DNA of 64,000 bases, taken from NCBI GenBank assembly GCA_903875225.1, contig CAIQVJ010000134.1, positions 57,047 to 121,046 on the forward strand, in the 5' to 3' direction. The notes below the pieces were generated by a model. It saw nothing but the letters and a program-made list of their open reading frames with translations, did not search any database and was not told the DNA's origin. Positions 8,962 to 18,640 of this stretch are shown here, in pieces. How positions within the stretch are numbered: the first letter of the stretch is position 1; every line of letters starts with the position of its first letter. The position numbers and the translations under genes were made by a program. The DNA is from an uncultured Pseudomonadota bacterium (GTDB lineage: Bacteria; Myxococcota_A; UBA796; SXON01).

Positions 8962-10845
8962 TCACTTCACGGCGGCGACCGGAAAGGCGCAGATGGTGCC
9001 CTGGTCGGCGTGGCCGACCAGCACGGTCTGGGCGTCGGCGGTGAGCCGCACGATCATGGCGTTCAGGGTCTTTCCGGCGAGGTTCAGCTTGCCCTGGATC
9101 CTCCCCGCCGCCGTGACGCGTTGAAGCTGCTGCTGGTCGGGCGAGACGACGAGCCAACCGTCGCGTGGTTCGGTGGCCAGGACGTCCGAAGCGGGCACTG
9201 TGTAGGCCCGGGCCAGCGTCGCAGTGTAGAACGCATGGCCGCCCAGGAAGAACACGCCGCGCTCGCCAAAGGAGTGAAGGCTGTCGATCTGCCGCTCGCT
9301 GGGCGGCGTGCCGTCCGTGACGAAGCGGGTCGAGGCGATCGCCCCGCTCACCGGGTCCACCCGCAGGATCCGGCCGTCGTTCGTGCGCGCCACGATCACG
9401 AGACCGGTGATCGGATCCACGCGCACTGTCAGCTCACCGATGGCGTCGGGGTCCGTGATGGTCGGGCCGCCGAGCGACCACCGCGTGATCTCGGCCTCTG
9501 TCTCCGGGTCGACGACGACCAGCGTGTCCGAGTAGCTCTCCGCCAGGTAGAGCAGGTCGCGCGGAGGATCGTAGGTCAGCGTCGAGAACGTGAGCAGCGG
9601 GTTGGGGCCGAACCCGGGATCGATGGTCGCGAAGGGCGCGAGCGTCGTGGCGTCGAGGCCGACGATCACGCCGTCCGTCTGCCGCACCATCCACACCACG
9701 CCGCGGGTGTTGTCGATGAGGGGGGAGTAGGGCCAGTGAACCGTGTCGGTGCGCGCTGTCACCACGCCGTCCACCACCCGCTCCACGCTGTCGGAGAGCC
9801 TGCCCGTGGCGATCATCACGTCGGCATCGGTGGGATCGGGGGCCAACCCGTCCACGAACGTCCCGAGCCGGTCTGCTGCGACCTCCTCCCCGGTCTCCGG
9901 TCGAAAGGCGACGATCTCGGCGGTGCCCTCGCTGTTCGCCCACAGGAGCCCGGTGACCGGATCGATGCCGCCGAAGCCGGTGTTCTTTGCCGTCTGGAAG
10001 TCGGGCGCAACTCCTTCGGAGGTCACCAGCCAGACCATGCCGAGGTTCGGGTCCTCGGGGCCGATACGGTCGAGGACGAGGGCGCCGTCGTCGTAGGGCG
10101 TGACCTCTTTGGCCTCCACCCCCACCCGCCAGTCCGACGTCGTCGCGCAGTCGGACCAGCCGATCCGCTCGTCGTCCGAGACGACCACGCTCCCGTCGGA
10201 GAGCACCGCGGCGTGTTCGGCCTGGAAGGGAAGGGGACAGGTGCGCACCAGGGCGAGATCGTCCCAACCGCGCACCTCGCCCGCCTCCCCCAGCAGGAGC
10301 ACGCCGTCGGGAGCGGCGGCGATCCCGCTCACGCCGGGCGCCGCCCGGGCGGTGGCGACGGACCCGTCGGCGTCCAGCACCACGAGCGAGTGCACCGAGT
10401 CGAGCAGCCCGAACGCGACCAGCCCACCGTCGGGGCGTGGCAGGAGCGCGCTCACCGTGTCCAACGGGCTCGAGGAGGAGAGATCCTGCGCCGCCTCGTC
10501 CCATCGATACAGGGAGGGCTCGGACGCATTGCCGATCCATGCGACGCCCTCTGCGTCCGCCACGACCTCTGGCCGCTCCAACGCCGTCTCCCCCAGGTTG
10601 ATGGTCTCCCTGGCGACGAGCGTGTCTGCATCGATGCTCGCGAGGCTCGCGGTGCCGAGCGCGGTCCCCCAGATCACGCGGTGCGCCGAGTCCACGAACA
10701 CGTCGTAGGGCTGGATGAAGTTCACTGCCGCGGGGTCGTCGAGGAGGCTGATGCAGGCCCCGTCGTCGTGCGAAGCGCGACAGCCGCACAGCGCCGACAG
10801 GAGCACCAGGAGGCGCGCAGCGCCACCGCGCTCGGCGCTGCGCAA
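8962..10845 (-). CDS. Secreted lipoprotein with beta-propeller repeats
   Basis: Exported protein of 627 residues. The N-terminus is basic, then hydrophobic, ending in a lipobox-like LSALCGC, so it is probably lipidated and held in the periplasm or outer membrane. The rest is built of repeated beta-strand units that each contain phrases such as GVAWIGNASEPSLYRWD, GVVWMVRQTDGVIVGLD and TYDPPRDLLYLAESYSD. This pattern is typical of YVTN/NHL/SMP-30-like beta-propellers. Propellers bind proteins or small ligands; no catalytic signature is obvious. A small Cys-rich lipoprotein gene lies 40 bp upstream on the same strand and is probably cotranscribed. The 163 bp downstream, before the NYN gene, shows no terminator I can identify. 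Confidence 0.75.
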   Translation of the reverse strand: MRSAERGGAARLLVLLSALCGCRASHDDGACISLLDDPAAVNFIQPYDVFVDSAHRVIWGTALGTASLASIDADTLVARETINLGETALERPEVVADAEGVAWIGNASEPSLYRWDEAAQDLSSSSPLDTVSALLPRPDGGLVAFGLLDSVHSLVVLDADGSVATARAAPGVSGIAAAPDGVLLLGEAGEVRGWDDLALVRTCPLPFQAEHAAVLSDGSVVVSDDERIGWSDCATTSDWRVGVEAKEVTPYDDGALVLDRIGPEDPNLGMVWLVTSEGVAPDFQTAKNTGFGGIDPVTGLLWANSEGTAEIVAFRPETGEEVAADRLGTFVDGLAPDPTDADVMIATGRLSDSVERVVDGVVTARTDTVHWPYSPLIDNTRGVVWMVRQTDGVIVGLDATTLAPFATIDPGFGPNPLLTFSTLTYDPPRDLLYLAESYSDTLVVVDPETEAEITRWSLGGPTITDPDAIGELTVRVDPITGLVIVARTNDGRILRVDPVSGAIASTRFVTDGTPPSERQIDSLHSFGERGVFFLGGHAFYTATLARAYTVPASDVLATEPRDGWLVVSPDQQQLQRVTAAGRIQGKLNLAGKTLNAMIVRLTADAQTVLVGHADQGTICAFPVAAVK

Positions 10846-10885
10846 GACTCAGTGCCCGCTGGAGAGGACGCGGGGGACGGGCGCC

Positions 10886-11245
10886 CTACGGATCACAGAA
10901 CTCCAGATCGAACGCGGGCATCGTGGTGCAGTCCACCCAACCCGCCGGCGGCTCGCAGCCCGTGTAGCTGTAGCAGGTGTCGGTGGGGTTTCCGTCCGCG
11001 TCTGCAGGTGCGGCGTAGTTCTGCCCGGCGTCACACTCGGGCGCGGGACTCGTCATGCACACCTGCGCAGCCGCGACGGCGTCCTTCGGGATGCACCAGC
11101 CCGTCCCGACGCCGGTGAGCTCCACGGCGGTGAAGACCGAGCACTGGTCGTACTTGGCGCAGATCGCGGTGTCGTACTTCGCGCACGGATCCTCCTTGTT
11201 GCAGGCGGTGAGAGCAAGGGCGAGAAGCAGCGCGAGGCGGGACAT
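10886..11245 (-). CDS. Small Cys-rich lipoprotein
   Basis: Lipoprotein of 119 residues starting MSRLALLLALALTAC, a textbook signal peptide and lipobox. I chose this ATG over one eight codons upstream because GGAG sits five bases before it and because it starts the signal peptide exactly. The mature part has ten further cysteines (CAKYDTAICAKYDQC, GWC, QVC, PEC, DTC, GC, DC, EFC), which suggests several disulfides in the periplasm or outside the cell. No family recognised. This style, short lipoproteins counting paired cysteines, is common in Myxococcota. It probably shares an operon with the propeller lipoprotein downstream and is divergent from the TPR gene, the 110 bp between them holding both promoters. 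Confidence 0.75.
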   Translation of the reverse strand: MSRLALLLALALTACNKEDPCAKYDTAICAKYDQCSVFTAVELTGVGTGWCIPKDAVAAAQVCMTSPAPECDAGQNYAAPADADGNPTDTCYSYTGCEPPAGWVDCTTMPAFDLEFCDP

Positions 11246-11355
11246 CGAGACTCCACACCCGGGGGCCATAACTTCCGCTCCGGTCGCGCGTTACCTCGAC
11301 CGGCCGGAACCCCGGCCCGCACCCCGGTGTCTACGTTCTCCCACCTGGAATCTGC

Positions 11356-13497
11356 ATGCCGCACCTGCTCTCCTTTGCGCTCGCCCTGCTCTCCTTCGCG
11401 AACGCAGGTGGGCTGCAGATCGAGACCGGTGACGTCGAGATCTCCGGGGCCGCGAGCGACGCTGTCGCTGCAGGCCAGGAGGCGCTCGCGCGGGGCGACT
11501 TCGACCAGGCGGCGAGCCTCTACCACTCGCTGTTCGCGGCCAACGGGGGTGCCCCCGCGGCGCTGGCGGAGGCGTTGGCGCGGTACGAGGGTGGCGATCT
11601 GCGGGGGGCCAGGACGGCAGTGGAGGCTTCGCTCGCGCTCGACGCGCGCAACGTGGCCGCGGCGAACCTCCTGGGCCTCATCCTCGTGGACGGCGGCGCG
11701 GTGGAGGAGGGGATCAAGGAGCTGAACGCGGCCGCGGTCCTGGCAAAGGGCGGGGATGCACGCGCGTCGGCCCGCATCACGCTGAACCTCGCGCTCGCAG
11801 CCCTCGACCAGGGTCGGGCCGCAGATGCAAAGGCCGGGTTCGAGCAGGCGAAGCAGGTGGCGACCGACCAGGGGGACGGCATGCTGGCCGGGGCGGCGAC
11901 GCAGGGCCTGACGGCGGCGGCGGGCCTCTCCGGCTCCGACACCGGCGTGGGTGCGCTCCTCGGCAAGGGCGACGTGAAGGGCGCAGCCGCCGAGGCGCAG
12001 AAGCGGGTCTCCCTCGCGACCAGCGACCGCCAGAAGATCAACGCAGAGCTCGATCTCTCGGCCGTCGAGCGGGCGCAGGGCAACCTCGATGGCTCCGTGA
12101 TGCGGCTGCGCACGGCCATCGACGCCGCTCGCAAGGCCGGAATGATGCGGGAGGTCGCGATCGGGCTCGGAAACCTCGGCCTGGCGTACACCCTGCTCGG
12201 TCAGCACCCGCTGGCTGCCGACTCGTTGCGGGCAGGGGTGAACGAGGCCAACAAGGCGGGCTACCGGGTGGTCGAGGCCGATCTGCGCAGCGAGCTCGGG
12301 TTTGCCTTGATCCACATGGGCGACGCGACCGGAGCCATCGAGCAACAGCGGGCGTGCGGAGGGCTGCTCGCGCGCATGGACTACCCCGCGGGGGTGGCCC
12401 GTCAGGCGGAGCTGGGCGGCGCGATCGCCTCCGAGCAGGGAGACGTGGCGACGGCGAACCAGGCGCTCACCCAGGCCGCAGACTGGTACGTGAAGCACGG
12501 TCGCCCGCTGGATGCCGCGCGGGTGGAGACCCAGCTCGCCGCGGCATGGCAGCGCAGCGACCCGACGAAGGCCGACAGCTTCGCGAAGAAGGCGGAAGGC
12601 TACTTCGTCGACGCCCACGAGCCGCTCGGCCCGGCCCACGTGGCGCTCGCTCGCGCCCTCGCCGACGCCCGGGCCAAGCGCCTGCCCGAAGCGCTCGCCG
12701 GCTTCGCCCACGCCGCGGAGCTCGGTGACGCCGCGAAGAGTGGTTCGGGCGCCGCCCTCGCGCGCGTCGCCCGCCAGGATGCCGCCAGCACGCTCGTCGC
12801 CCTCGGCGCGGGGCAGGACATCGCCGCGCTCGCAGCGAAGCAGGGCCTCGGGGACCTCGTGGCGCGAGCGAACTCGATGCAGACGGCGTTTGCGTCGTAC
12901 GACCAGGGGGTGAAGTCCTACGACGCGCACCAGTGGGAGGCCGCCCGCCAGAGCTTTGGCGACGCCCAGGCTGCGTTCACGAAGCTCGCAGAGACGGGGT
13001 ACGCGACCCGGGCGCACCGCGCCGCGGTGTGGGCACAGTACAACGCGGCGATCTCCCTCCCGGTCTCGCAGGCCGTGCCTGTCTGGTCGAAGCTCCTGCC
13101 CGAGGCCGGGCAGGTGGAAGATCCAGAGCTCTACACCCGGGCGTATGGGGCGGCAGCCGTCGCGGTCCACCAATCGGGCCAGGGCGATCCCGCCGAGCGG
13201 CTCAACGAGTGTGTGAGGCGCGCGGCCTCGATGGGGCTTGGAGACGTGGAGGCGCGCTGCCACGGGGCGCTGGCGGAGATCGAGGGAGACCTCGACGCGC
13301 GGGCCCGGGAGGCGCGCGCTGCGCACAAGCTCATGCCGGGCGACGCCGAGACCGTGTATGCGCTGTACAGCGTCGCCATCGACGCCTACAACGCTGACCG
13401 CGCCGATCTGGCCCGGGAGCTCGCGACGCTGGCGCGGGCGAACGCCGGGGCGCTCGCGGCGCAGCTCGACATCATCCTGAAGGGCACCCCCCAGTGA
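11356..13497 (+). CDS. Secreted TPR-repeat protein
   Basis: Exported 713-residue protein made almost entirely of paired alpha helices. The N-terminus (MPHLLSFALALLSFANAGG) is a cleavable signal peptide. TPR-like units run from about residue 40 to the end, e.g. ALARGDFDQAASLYHSLF, ALAALDQGRAADAKAGFEQA and NLGLAYTLLGQHPLAADSLR. TPR proteins are scaffolds for multiprotein complexes and have no catalysis of their own. The stop codon overlaps the GTG start of the next gene (GTGA), so production is coupled to the lipoprotein metallopeptidase, a plausible partner in the periplasm. Base composition matches the neighbours. Confidence 0.8.
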   Translation: MPHLLSFALALLSFANAGGLQIETGDVEISGAASDAVAAGQEALARGDFDQAASLYHSLFAANGGAPAALAEALARYEGGDLRGARTAVEASLALDARNVAAANLLGLILVDGGAVEEGIKELNAAAVLAKGGDARASARITLNLALAALDQGRAADAKAGFEQAKQVATDQGDGMLAGAATQGLTAAAGLSGSDTGVGALLGKGDVKGAAAEAQKRVSLATSDRQKINAELDLSAVERAQGNLDGSVMRLRTAIDAARKAGMMREVAIGLGNLGLAYTLLGQHPLAADSLRAGVNEANKAGYRVVEADLRSELGFALIHMGDATGAIEQQRACGGLLARMDYPAGVARQAELGGAIASEQGDVATANQALTQAADWYVKHGRPLDAARVETQLAAAWQRSDPTKADSFAKKAEGYFVDAHEPLGPAHVALARALADARAKRLPEALAGFAHAAELGDAAKSGSGAALARVARQDAASTLVALGAGQDIAALAAKQGLGDLVARANSMQTAFASYDQGVKSYDAHQWEAARQSFGDAQAAFTKLAETGYATRAHRAAVWAQYNAAISLPVSQAVPVWSKLLPEAGQVEDPELYTRAYGAAAVAVHQSGQGDPAERLNECVRRAASMGLGDVEARCHGALAEIEGDLDARAREARAAHKLMPGDAETVYALYSVAIDAYNADRADLARELATLARANAGALAAQLDIILKGTPQ

Positions 13498-14612
13498 AGG
13501 TGCGGGGCCGGCTCCGCGCGCTGTGGACCCCGCGGATCCTCGCCGCGCTGGCTGTGGTGGCGCTCGGGATGTGCTGGCTGCCCTCCTGCGGCGTCCGGTA
13601 TGTCGTGCGCTCGGGGTACTACCAGATGGAGCTGATGGCGGCGCGCGAGCCCGTGGACGAGGTGCTCCAGAGCCACGAACTCTCTGCCGGGCAGGAGCAG
13701 CGGCTGCGGATGATCGCGACGTTCAAGGCGTACGGAAAGGACACCCTGGGCCTCTCGGCCACGGAGAACTACGACACCGTGGCCGTGCACTGGGGGCGCA
13801 CGATCTGGAACCTCACCGCGTGCGACCCGCTCTCGTTCACGCCGCGGACGTGGTGGTTTCCGGTGGTGGGGCGGATGCCGTACCTCGGGTACTTCGTGGA
13901 GTCGCAGGCCCGCGACATGGAGGAGCAGATGAAGGGCGAGGGCCTCGACGTGTACGTGCGGACCGCAGGCGCCTACTCCACGCTCGGGTGGTTCCGGGAC
14001 CCCGTGCTGCCAGGCATGCTGTCCTGGAGCGAGGCCGACCTCGCAGACACCGTGTTTCACGAGCTTGCTCACGCAACGCTGTGGATCCCGGGCAGCGCGA
14101 TGTTCAACGAGAGCTTCGCCGAGCAGGTCGGCGTGGCCTCGATGCACACCTGGATGGTCGACACCTACGGGGAGGACTCTCCGCAGTACCGTGCAGTGCT
14201 CCAGGGCGAACGGGACGACAAGGCCTACACCGCCCTGCTGCACCTGCTTGCCGCAGACCTTGACGCGGTTTTTGCGAACTCCGCGCTCGACTCGCAGTCC
14301 AAGCTCGAGAAGAAGGCCCTGCTCTATGCGTCCATCCCAGACCGGATCGCGAAGTCGGACATCTCGCAGAAGGATGCCTACACCCGGTGGGCCGCGCGGG
14401 ACACATGGAACAACGCTCGGATCATCCAGTTCAAGACCTACAATGCGGCTGACGACGAGTTCGCGGTCGTCCTCGCCCGGCACGATCTCGGGCACGGTCG
14501 CACCGACGTCAAGGGGTTCATCAACGAGATCCAGACGATCATGCACCCCGTCGGAGCGGGCTGGGTGGACGATCCGTTTGTCGCACTCCAGGCCGCGGCC
14601 CGGGTCCCGTAG
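13494..14612 (+). CDS. Putative zinc aminopeptidase, lipoprotein (COG4324-like)
   Basis: Metallopeptidase-like lipoprotein of 372 residues. The signal peptide ends in LPSCG with Cys32 as the likely lipid anchor. The zinc site is HELAH (His189, Glu190, His193), and the FNESFAE segment at about 204-210 supplies the likely third ligand and acidic residue. The YYQMELMAAREPVDEVL segment after the anchor is also characteristic of the predicted aminopeptidase family COG4324/PF10023. It starts with GTG inside the stop codon of the secreted TPR gene, so the two are translationally coupled. Activity is inferred from the family, which has little experimental support; the substrate is unknown. Confidence 0.8.
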   Translation: MKVRGRLRALWTPRILAALAVVALGMCWLPSCGVRYVVRSGYYQMELMAAREPVDEVLQSHELSAGQEQRLRMIATFKAYGKDTLGLSATENYDTVAVHWGRTIWNLTACDPLSFTPRTWWFPVVGRMPYLGYFVESQARDMEEQMKGEGLDVYVRTAGAYSTLGWFRDPVLPGMLSWSEADLADTVFHELAHATLWIPGSAMFNESFAEQVGVASMHTWMVDTYGEDSPQYRAVLQGERDDKAYTALLHLLAADLDAVFANSALDSQSKLEKKALLYASIPDRIAKSDISQKDAYTRWAARDTWNNARIIQFKTYNAADDEFAVVLARHDLGHGRTDVKGFINEIQTIMHPVGAGWVDDPFVALQAAARVP

Positions 14613-14645
14613 ACCTCGCCTGCACATCCAGGAGTGTCCACGGGC

Positions 14646-14661
14646 GTCCGAAAATTCGGAC
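14646..14661. repeat. Perfect inverted repeat, possible operator
   Basis: GTCCGAA-AA-TTCGGAC: seven-base arms around two bases, 34 bp after the peptidase gene and about 180 bp upstream of the sigma-54-like promoter of the sigma factor. Its dyad form and its distance from that promoter fit an enhancer-type activator site. It has no T-run, which argues against a terminator. Function is inference. Confidence 0.45.
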
Positions 14662-14708
14662 AGGTGCCCAACCCCGGAACACTCTCTTGGAGTTTGGATC
14701 CCTTTCAA

Positions 14709-14723
14709 CCCCCCCGCCGGGGG
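14709..14723 (+). terminator. Possible weak hairpin terminator
   Basis: CCCCC / GGGGG arms with a five-base loop, followed by CTGCTTT, about 95 bp after the peptidase stop codon. The stem is short and the T-run poor, so this is a weak candidate. The rest of the 300-bp gap between peptidase and sigma gene contains the inverted repeat and the promoter listed separately, and no coding region. Confidence 0.3.
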
Positions 14724-14838
14724 CTGCTTTCGCTCGCGTCAAGGGATGGTAAAGATGGCGCGCCGCAGCGCGTCCTTGATGATTCCTGACGTTCCGTGAC
14801 GACCGGCTAGCCCCGGTGACAACGCGGTTTCCAGAGCC

Positions 14839-14854
14839 TGGCATGATGCTTGCA
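14839..14854 (+). promoter_or_regulatory. Sigma-54-type (-24/-12) promoter upstream of a sigma-70 family gene
   Basis: TGGCATGATGCTTGCA matches the sigma-54 consensus TGGCACG-N4-TTGCA at every position but one, with GG and GC elements at the exact spacing. It ends 58 bp before the ATG of the sigma factor, in the same orientation. Such promoters need an enhancer-binding ATPase activator; the dyad at 14646-14661 could be its site. No activator gene is seen in this window. Confidence 0.75.
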
Positions 14855-14912
14855 GCACCTCCTGGTGTGAGGCTTCTTTCCGAAGCCAGATTCGTACACC
14901 CCCGGAGGCGCC

Positions 14913-15791
<879 letters not shown>

Positions 15792-15804
15792 TCGGGGGAG
15801 CTCC

Positions 15805-15825
15805 AGCCGCGCTCCGCGCGCGGCT
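15805..15825. terminator. Bidirectional hairpin between convergent genes
   Basis: AGCCGCGC-TCCGC-GCGCGGCT, a perfect eight-base stem with a five-base loop, placed between the sigma gene and the convergent hybrid kinase gene and touching the latter's stop codon. There is no T-run on either side. Position and strength suggest a shared transcription end. Confidence 0.55.
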
Positions 15826-17426
15826 CACCCGCGCTGGCGGCCCATGGCTGCCCGCACGCGGGTGAGCAGCTCGGAGGTGCCGAAGGGTTTTTCCAGCATG
15901 TCGACCTCCGGAAGGATGTCCGCGGCGTTGTCCATGGCGTGGCTGGCGAAGGCAGAGGCGAACAAGGCGGGGCCTTCGTAGCCCTCGGCCCTCAGTTGCC
16001 GCACCATGTCCACGCCACCGAGCCTGGGCATGACGACGTCCGTGAGGACGAGCCGGATCTCGTCGCTATGCGCACGCCAGAGGTCGATGGCTGCGATGCC
16101 GTCTGCGCCGCGGAGCACCCGGTAGCCCCGCTCCGAGAGCACCCGGACGATGAACCCCGCGACCAGGTCCTCGTCCTCGGCCAGGAGGATGGTGCCCGAC
16201 ACAGGGCCGGAAGCCGCGCCGGTGTCGGGCTCCGGCTGGCGAGGCACGGCGTCTTCCGTGCGGGGGAAGATCACCGTGACGGTCGTTCCGAGCCCCGGCG
16301 CGGTCTGGATGTCCACCACACCGCCGTTCTGCCGGGCGATTGCGTACACGGTCGCGAGGCCGAGCCCCGTGCCTTCACCCGGCGCCTTGGTGGTGAAGAA
16401 CGGGTCGAACGCCCGGGCAGCCGTGGTGGGGTCCATCCCGGCGCCGGTGTCGGACACGCTGAGGAACGCGTACGGTCCCGGCGCGAGCGCCGAGCCGAGC
16501 CCCGTGGCCCCGGCCACCACGTCGACGCTGCGGACCGCCACGTCGATACGGCCGCCGCCGCGCATCGCGTCGCGCGCGTTCGTCGTGAGGTTGATGACCA
16601 CCTGCTCCACCTGTCCGGTGGCGGCGCGGATGGTGACCGGGGCCTGGGGGGCGTTGATCCCGATCTGCAGGTGCTCGCCGAGCAGGCGCCGCAGCATCTT
16701 GTCCAGGTCGCGCACGGCGCTGGCGAGGTCGACGACCCTGGGCTGGTGGTCCTGCTTCCGCGCGAACGCGAGCAGCTGTCGGACGAGGGCGGCGGCCCGC
16801 TCCCCAGCGCCACGGATCTCGCGCACGCTTGCGAGCCTCGCGTCGCCCTGCAGTGTCTCCGTGAGGATGTCGGCGTGCCCGAGGATCGCGACGAGGAGGT
16901 TGTTGAAGTCGTGGGCGATCCCGCCGGACAGACGCCCCAGGGCCTCCATCCGCTGGGCGACCCTCAGGGACTCCTCGAGCTGCTTGCGCTCGGTGATGTC
17001 GCGCCACACCACGTGCAGGACCGGCTGGGCACCGTGCTTGATGGCGGTGAGGAGCACCTCGACCGGGAACACCTCGCCCGTGGCGCGAACGTGCTCCCAC
17101 TCGAACCGGTGGCTGCCGCGTTCGAAGGCGAGCGCCATCATGGCGTTGGCTTTCTCGAACGACGGCTGGCCGTCTGGCTGCTTCGGAGGCGAGAGCTCGG
17201 ACGGGTGCGTGCTCAACAACGCAGCCTTGTCCTGGTACCTGAGCATCTCGACGGTCGCCCGGTTGCAGTCGACGAAGCGCCCGTCCTCCAGGATCAGGAT
17301 GGCGTCGGCGGAGCGCTCGAACACCTCCCGGTAGGGATCGGAACCTGGTGCGGCGGCAGGATCGATGTGGACACTTCCCCGATCAAGGTAACCTCCCGGC
17401 GCAGGAAGCACCCCTGGGAGCGACAC
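15825..17426 (-). CDS. PAS hybrid histidine kinase with C-terminal receiver
   Basis: Soluble hybrid sensor kinase of 533 residues. Order: PAS (about 30-148, ending RDITERK), phosphoacceptor helix with His172 in GGIAHDFNN, ATPase lobe (NLTTNARDAM, SDTGAGM, FFTTK, GTGLGL) and a receiver domain from about 411 with the acidic pair at Glu417-Asp418 and phosphorylatable Asp463 in LTDVVMP, then the conserved Lys in EKPF. It can autophosphorylate and pass the phosphate to its own receiver, and then perhaps to a separate phosphotransfer protein not found here. It has no membrane segment. It converges on the sigma factor and is divergent from tgt, with 61 bp between the two starts. Confidence 0.92.
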   Translation of the reverse strand: MSLPGVLPAPGGYLDRGSVHIDPAAAPGSDPYREVFERSADAILILEDGRFVDCNRATVEMLRYQDKAALLSTHPSELSPPKQPDGQPSFEKANAMMALAFERGSHRFEWEHVRATGEVFPVEVLLTAIKHGAQPVLHVVWRDITERKQLEESLRVAQRMEALGRLSGGIAHDFNNLLVAILGHADILTETLQGDARLASVREIRGAGERAAALVRQLLAFARKQDHQPRVVDLASAVRDLDKMLRRLLGEHLQIGINAPQAPVTIRAATGQVEQVVINLTTNARDAMRGGGRIDVAVRSVDVVAGATGLGSALAPGPYAFLSVSDTGAGMDPTTAARAFDPFFTTKAPGEGTGLGLATVYAIARQNGGVVDIQTAPGLGTTVTVIFPRTEDAVPRQPEPDTGAASGPVSGTILLAEDEDLVAGFIVRVLSERGYRVLRGADGIAAIDLWRAHSDEIRLVLTDVVMPRLGGVDMVRQLRAEGYEGPALFASAFASHAMDNAADILPEVDMLEKPFGTSELLTRVRAAMGRQRG

Positions 17427-17487
17427 GGTGGACGACTGTGGGTGCAGAAAAGCAGCCCGGCCAGGGATCGCGGATTAGCCCCCGCCG

Positions 17488-18636
17488 GTGCAACGTACCG
17501 CTCGTTTCGACCTCCTCGCGACCGCCGGAAACGCACGTCGCGGGCGGTTGACAGTGCCGCACGGGGTGGTGGAGACCCCCGCGTTCATGCCCGTGGGCAC
17601 GCAAGGCACCGTGAAGTCGTTGAGCCCCGTCGACCTGCAAGGCGCCGGCGTGCAGATCGTGCTCTCGAACACGTACCACCTGTGGGTGCGGCCCGGGCAC
17701 GAGCGCATCGGAAAGCTGGGTGGGTTGCACACGTTCATGGACTGGCACGGGCCCATCCTGACGGACTCGGGCGGCTACCAGGTGTTCAGCCTGAAGGACA
17801 TGAACAAGGTCACGGAGGAGGGCGTGAAGTTCCGCTCGCCGTTCGATGGCCAGTGGCGGATGCTGTCGCCCGAGAAGGCGATCGAGATCCAGGAGACGTT
17901 GGGTGTGGACGTCGCGATGGCGTTCGACGAGTGCGTGGAGTGGCCGGCGACAGAGGAGCGGGCCCGCGCCGGCATGAATCGCACCACCCGGTGGCTCAAG
18001 CGCTGCATCGCCGCCCGGCAACACGCAGATCGTACCGCGCTGTTCGGCATCGTCCAGGGCGGTACGCACGAGGGGCTGCGCACCGAGCATGCGGCCGAGC
18101 TGGCCGACCTCGACCTCGACGGGTACGCCATCGGCGGGCTCTCGGTAGGGGAGCCGCGCGAAGAGCTGGTGCGGTTCACCACGTTCACCGCCCCGCTGCT
18201 GCCCTCCACCAAGATCCGCTACCGGATGGGCGTCGGCTACCCGTGGGACCTCGTCGACGCCGTGATGGCCGGCGTGGACCTCTTCGATTGCGTCATCCCC
18301 ACGCGTTCAGCGCGATTCGGGGTGGCGTTCACGAGCGTGGGAAAGGTGACCATCAAACACACCCGCTACCGCGACGAGGCGGGCCCCCTGGACCCGAATT
18401 GTGCGTGTTATGCGTGCGCCCGCTTCAGCCGTGCCTACCTGAGGCACCTTTTCACCTCGAACGAGATCCTCGCCCCGCGCCTCCTCTCCCTTCACAACGT
18501 CACCTTCTACCAGCACCTCCTCACGCGCATCCGCGCAGCGGTTGAAACATCCGCGACGACGGACCCCCAGGCGCTCCCAGCGCTGCAACGTGAGGTCGCT
18601 TCCTGGCAACGGTCGGCCGACGCTACTGAGACCTGA
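17488..18636 (+). CDS. tgt: Queuine/preQ1 tRNA-guanine transglycosylase
   Basis: Exchanges the wobble guanine of tRNAs with GUN anticodons for preQ1, the entry step of queuosine in tRNA. The 382-residue protein has the substrate pocket TDSGGYQVFSL, the FGIVQGG loop, GGLSVGE, and the nucleophile region DLFDCVIPTRSARFG. The zinc site is CACYAC with a downstream His (LSLHN). Length and order are normal for bacterial Tgt. It starts with GTG; the ribosome-binding site is poor. It is followed by yajC, secD and secF, the classical tgt-yajC-secDF arrangement. Confidence 0.95.
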   Translation: MQRTARFDLLATAGNARRGRLTVPHGVVETPAFMPVGTQGTVKSLSPVDLQGAGVQIVLSNTYHLWVRPGHERIGKLGGLHTFMDWHGPILTDSGGYQVFSLKDMNKVTEEGVKFRSPFDGQWRMLSPEKAIEIQETLGVDVAMAFDECVEWPATEERARAGMNRTTRWLKRCIAARQHADRTALFGIVQGGTHEGLRTEHAAELADLDLDGYAIGGLSVGEPREELVRFTTFTAPLLPSTKIRYRMGVGYPWDLVDAVMAGVDLFDCVIPTRSARFGVAFTSVGKVTIKHTRYRDEAGPLDPNCACYACARFSRAYLRHLFTSNEILAPRLLSLHNVTFYQHLLTRIRAAVETSATTDPQALPALQREVASWQRSADATET

Positions 18637-18640
18637 CTCG

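Noticed and set aside
15939..18545. An 868-codon frame across the hybrid kinase and tgt
   Set aside because: It is antisense to the kinase and in another frame of tgt, with no recognisable domain.
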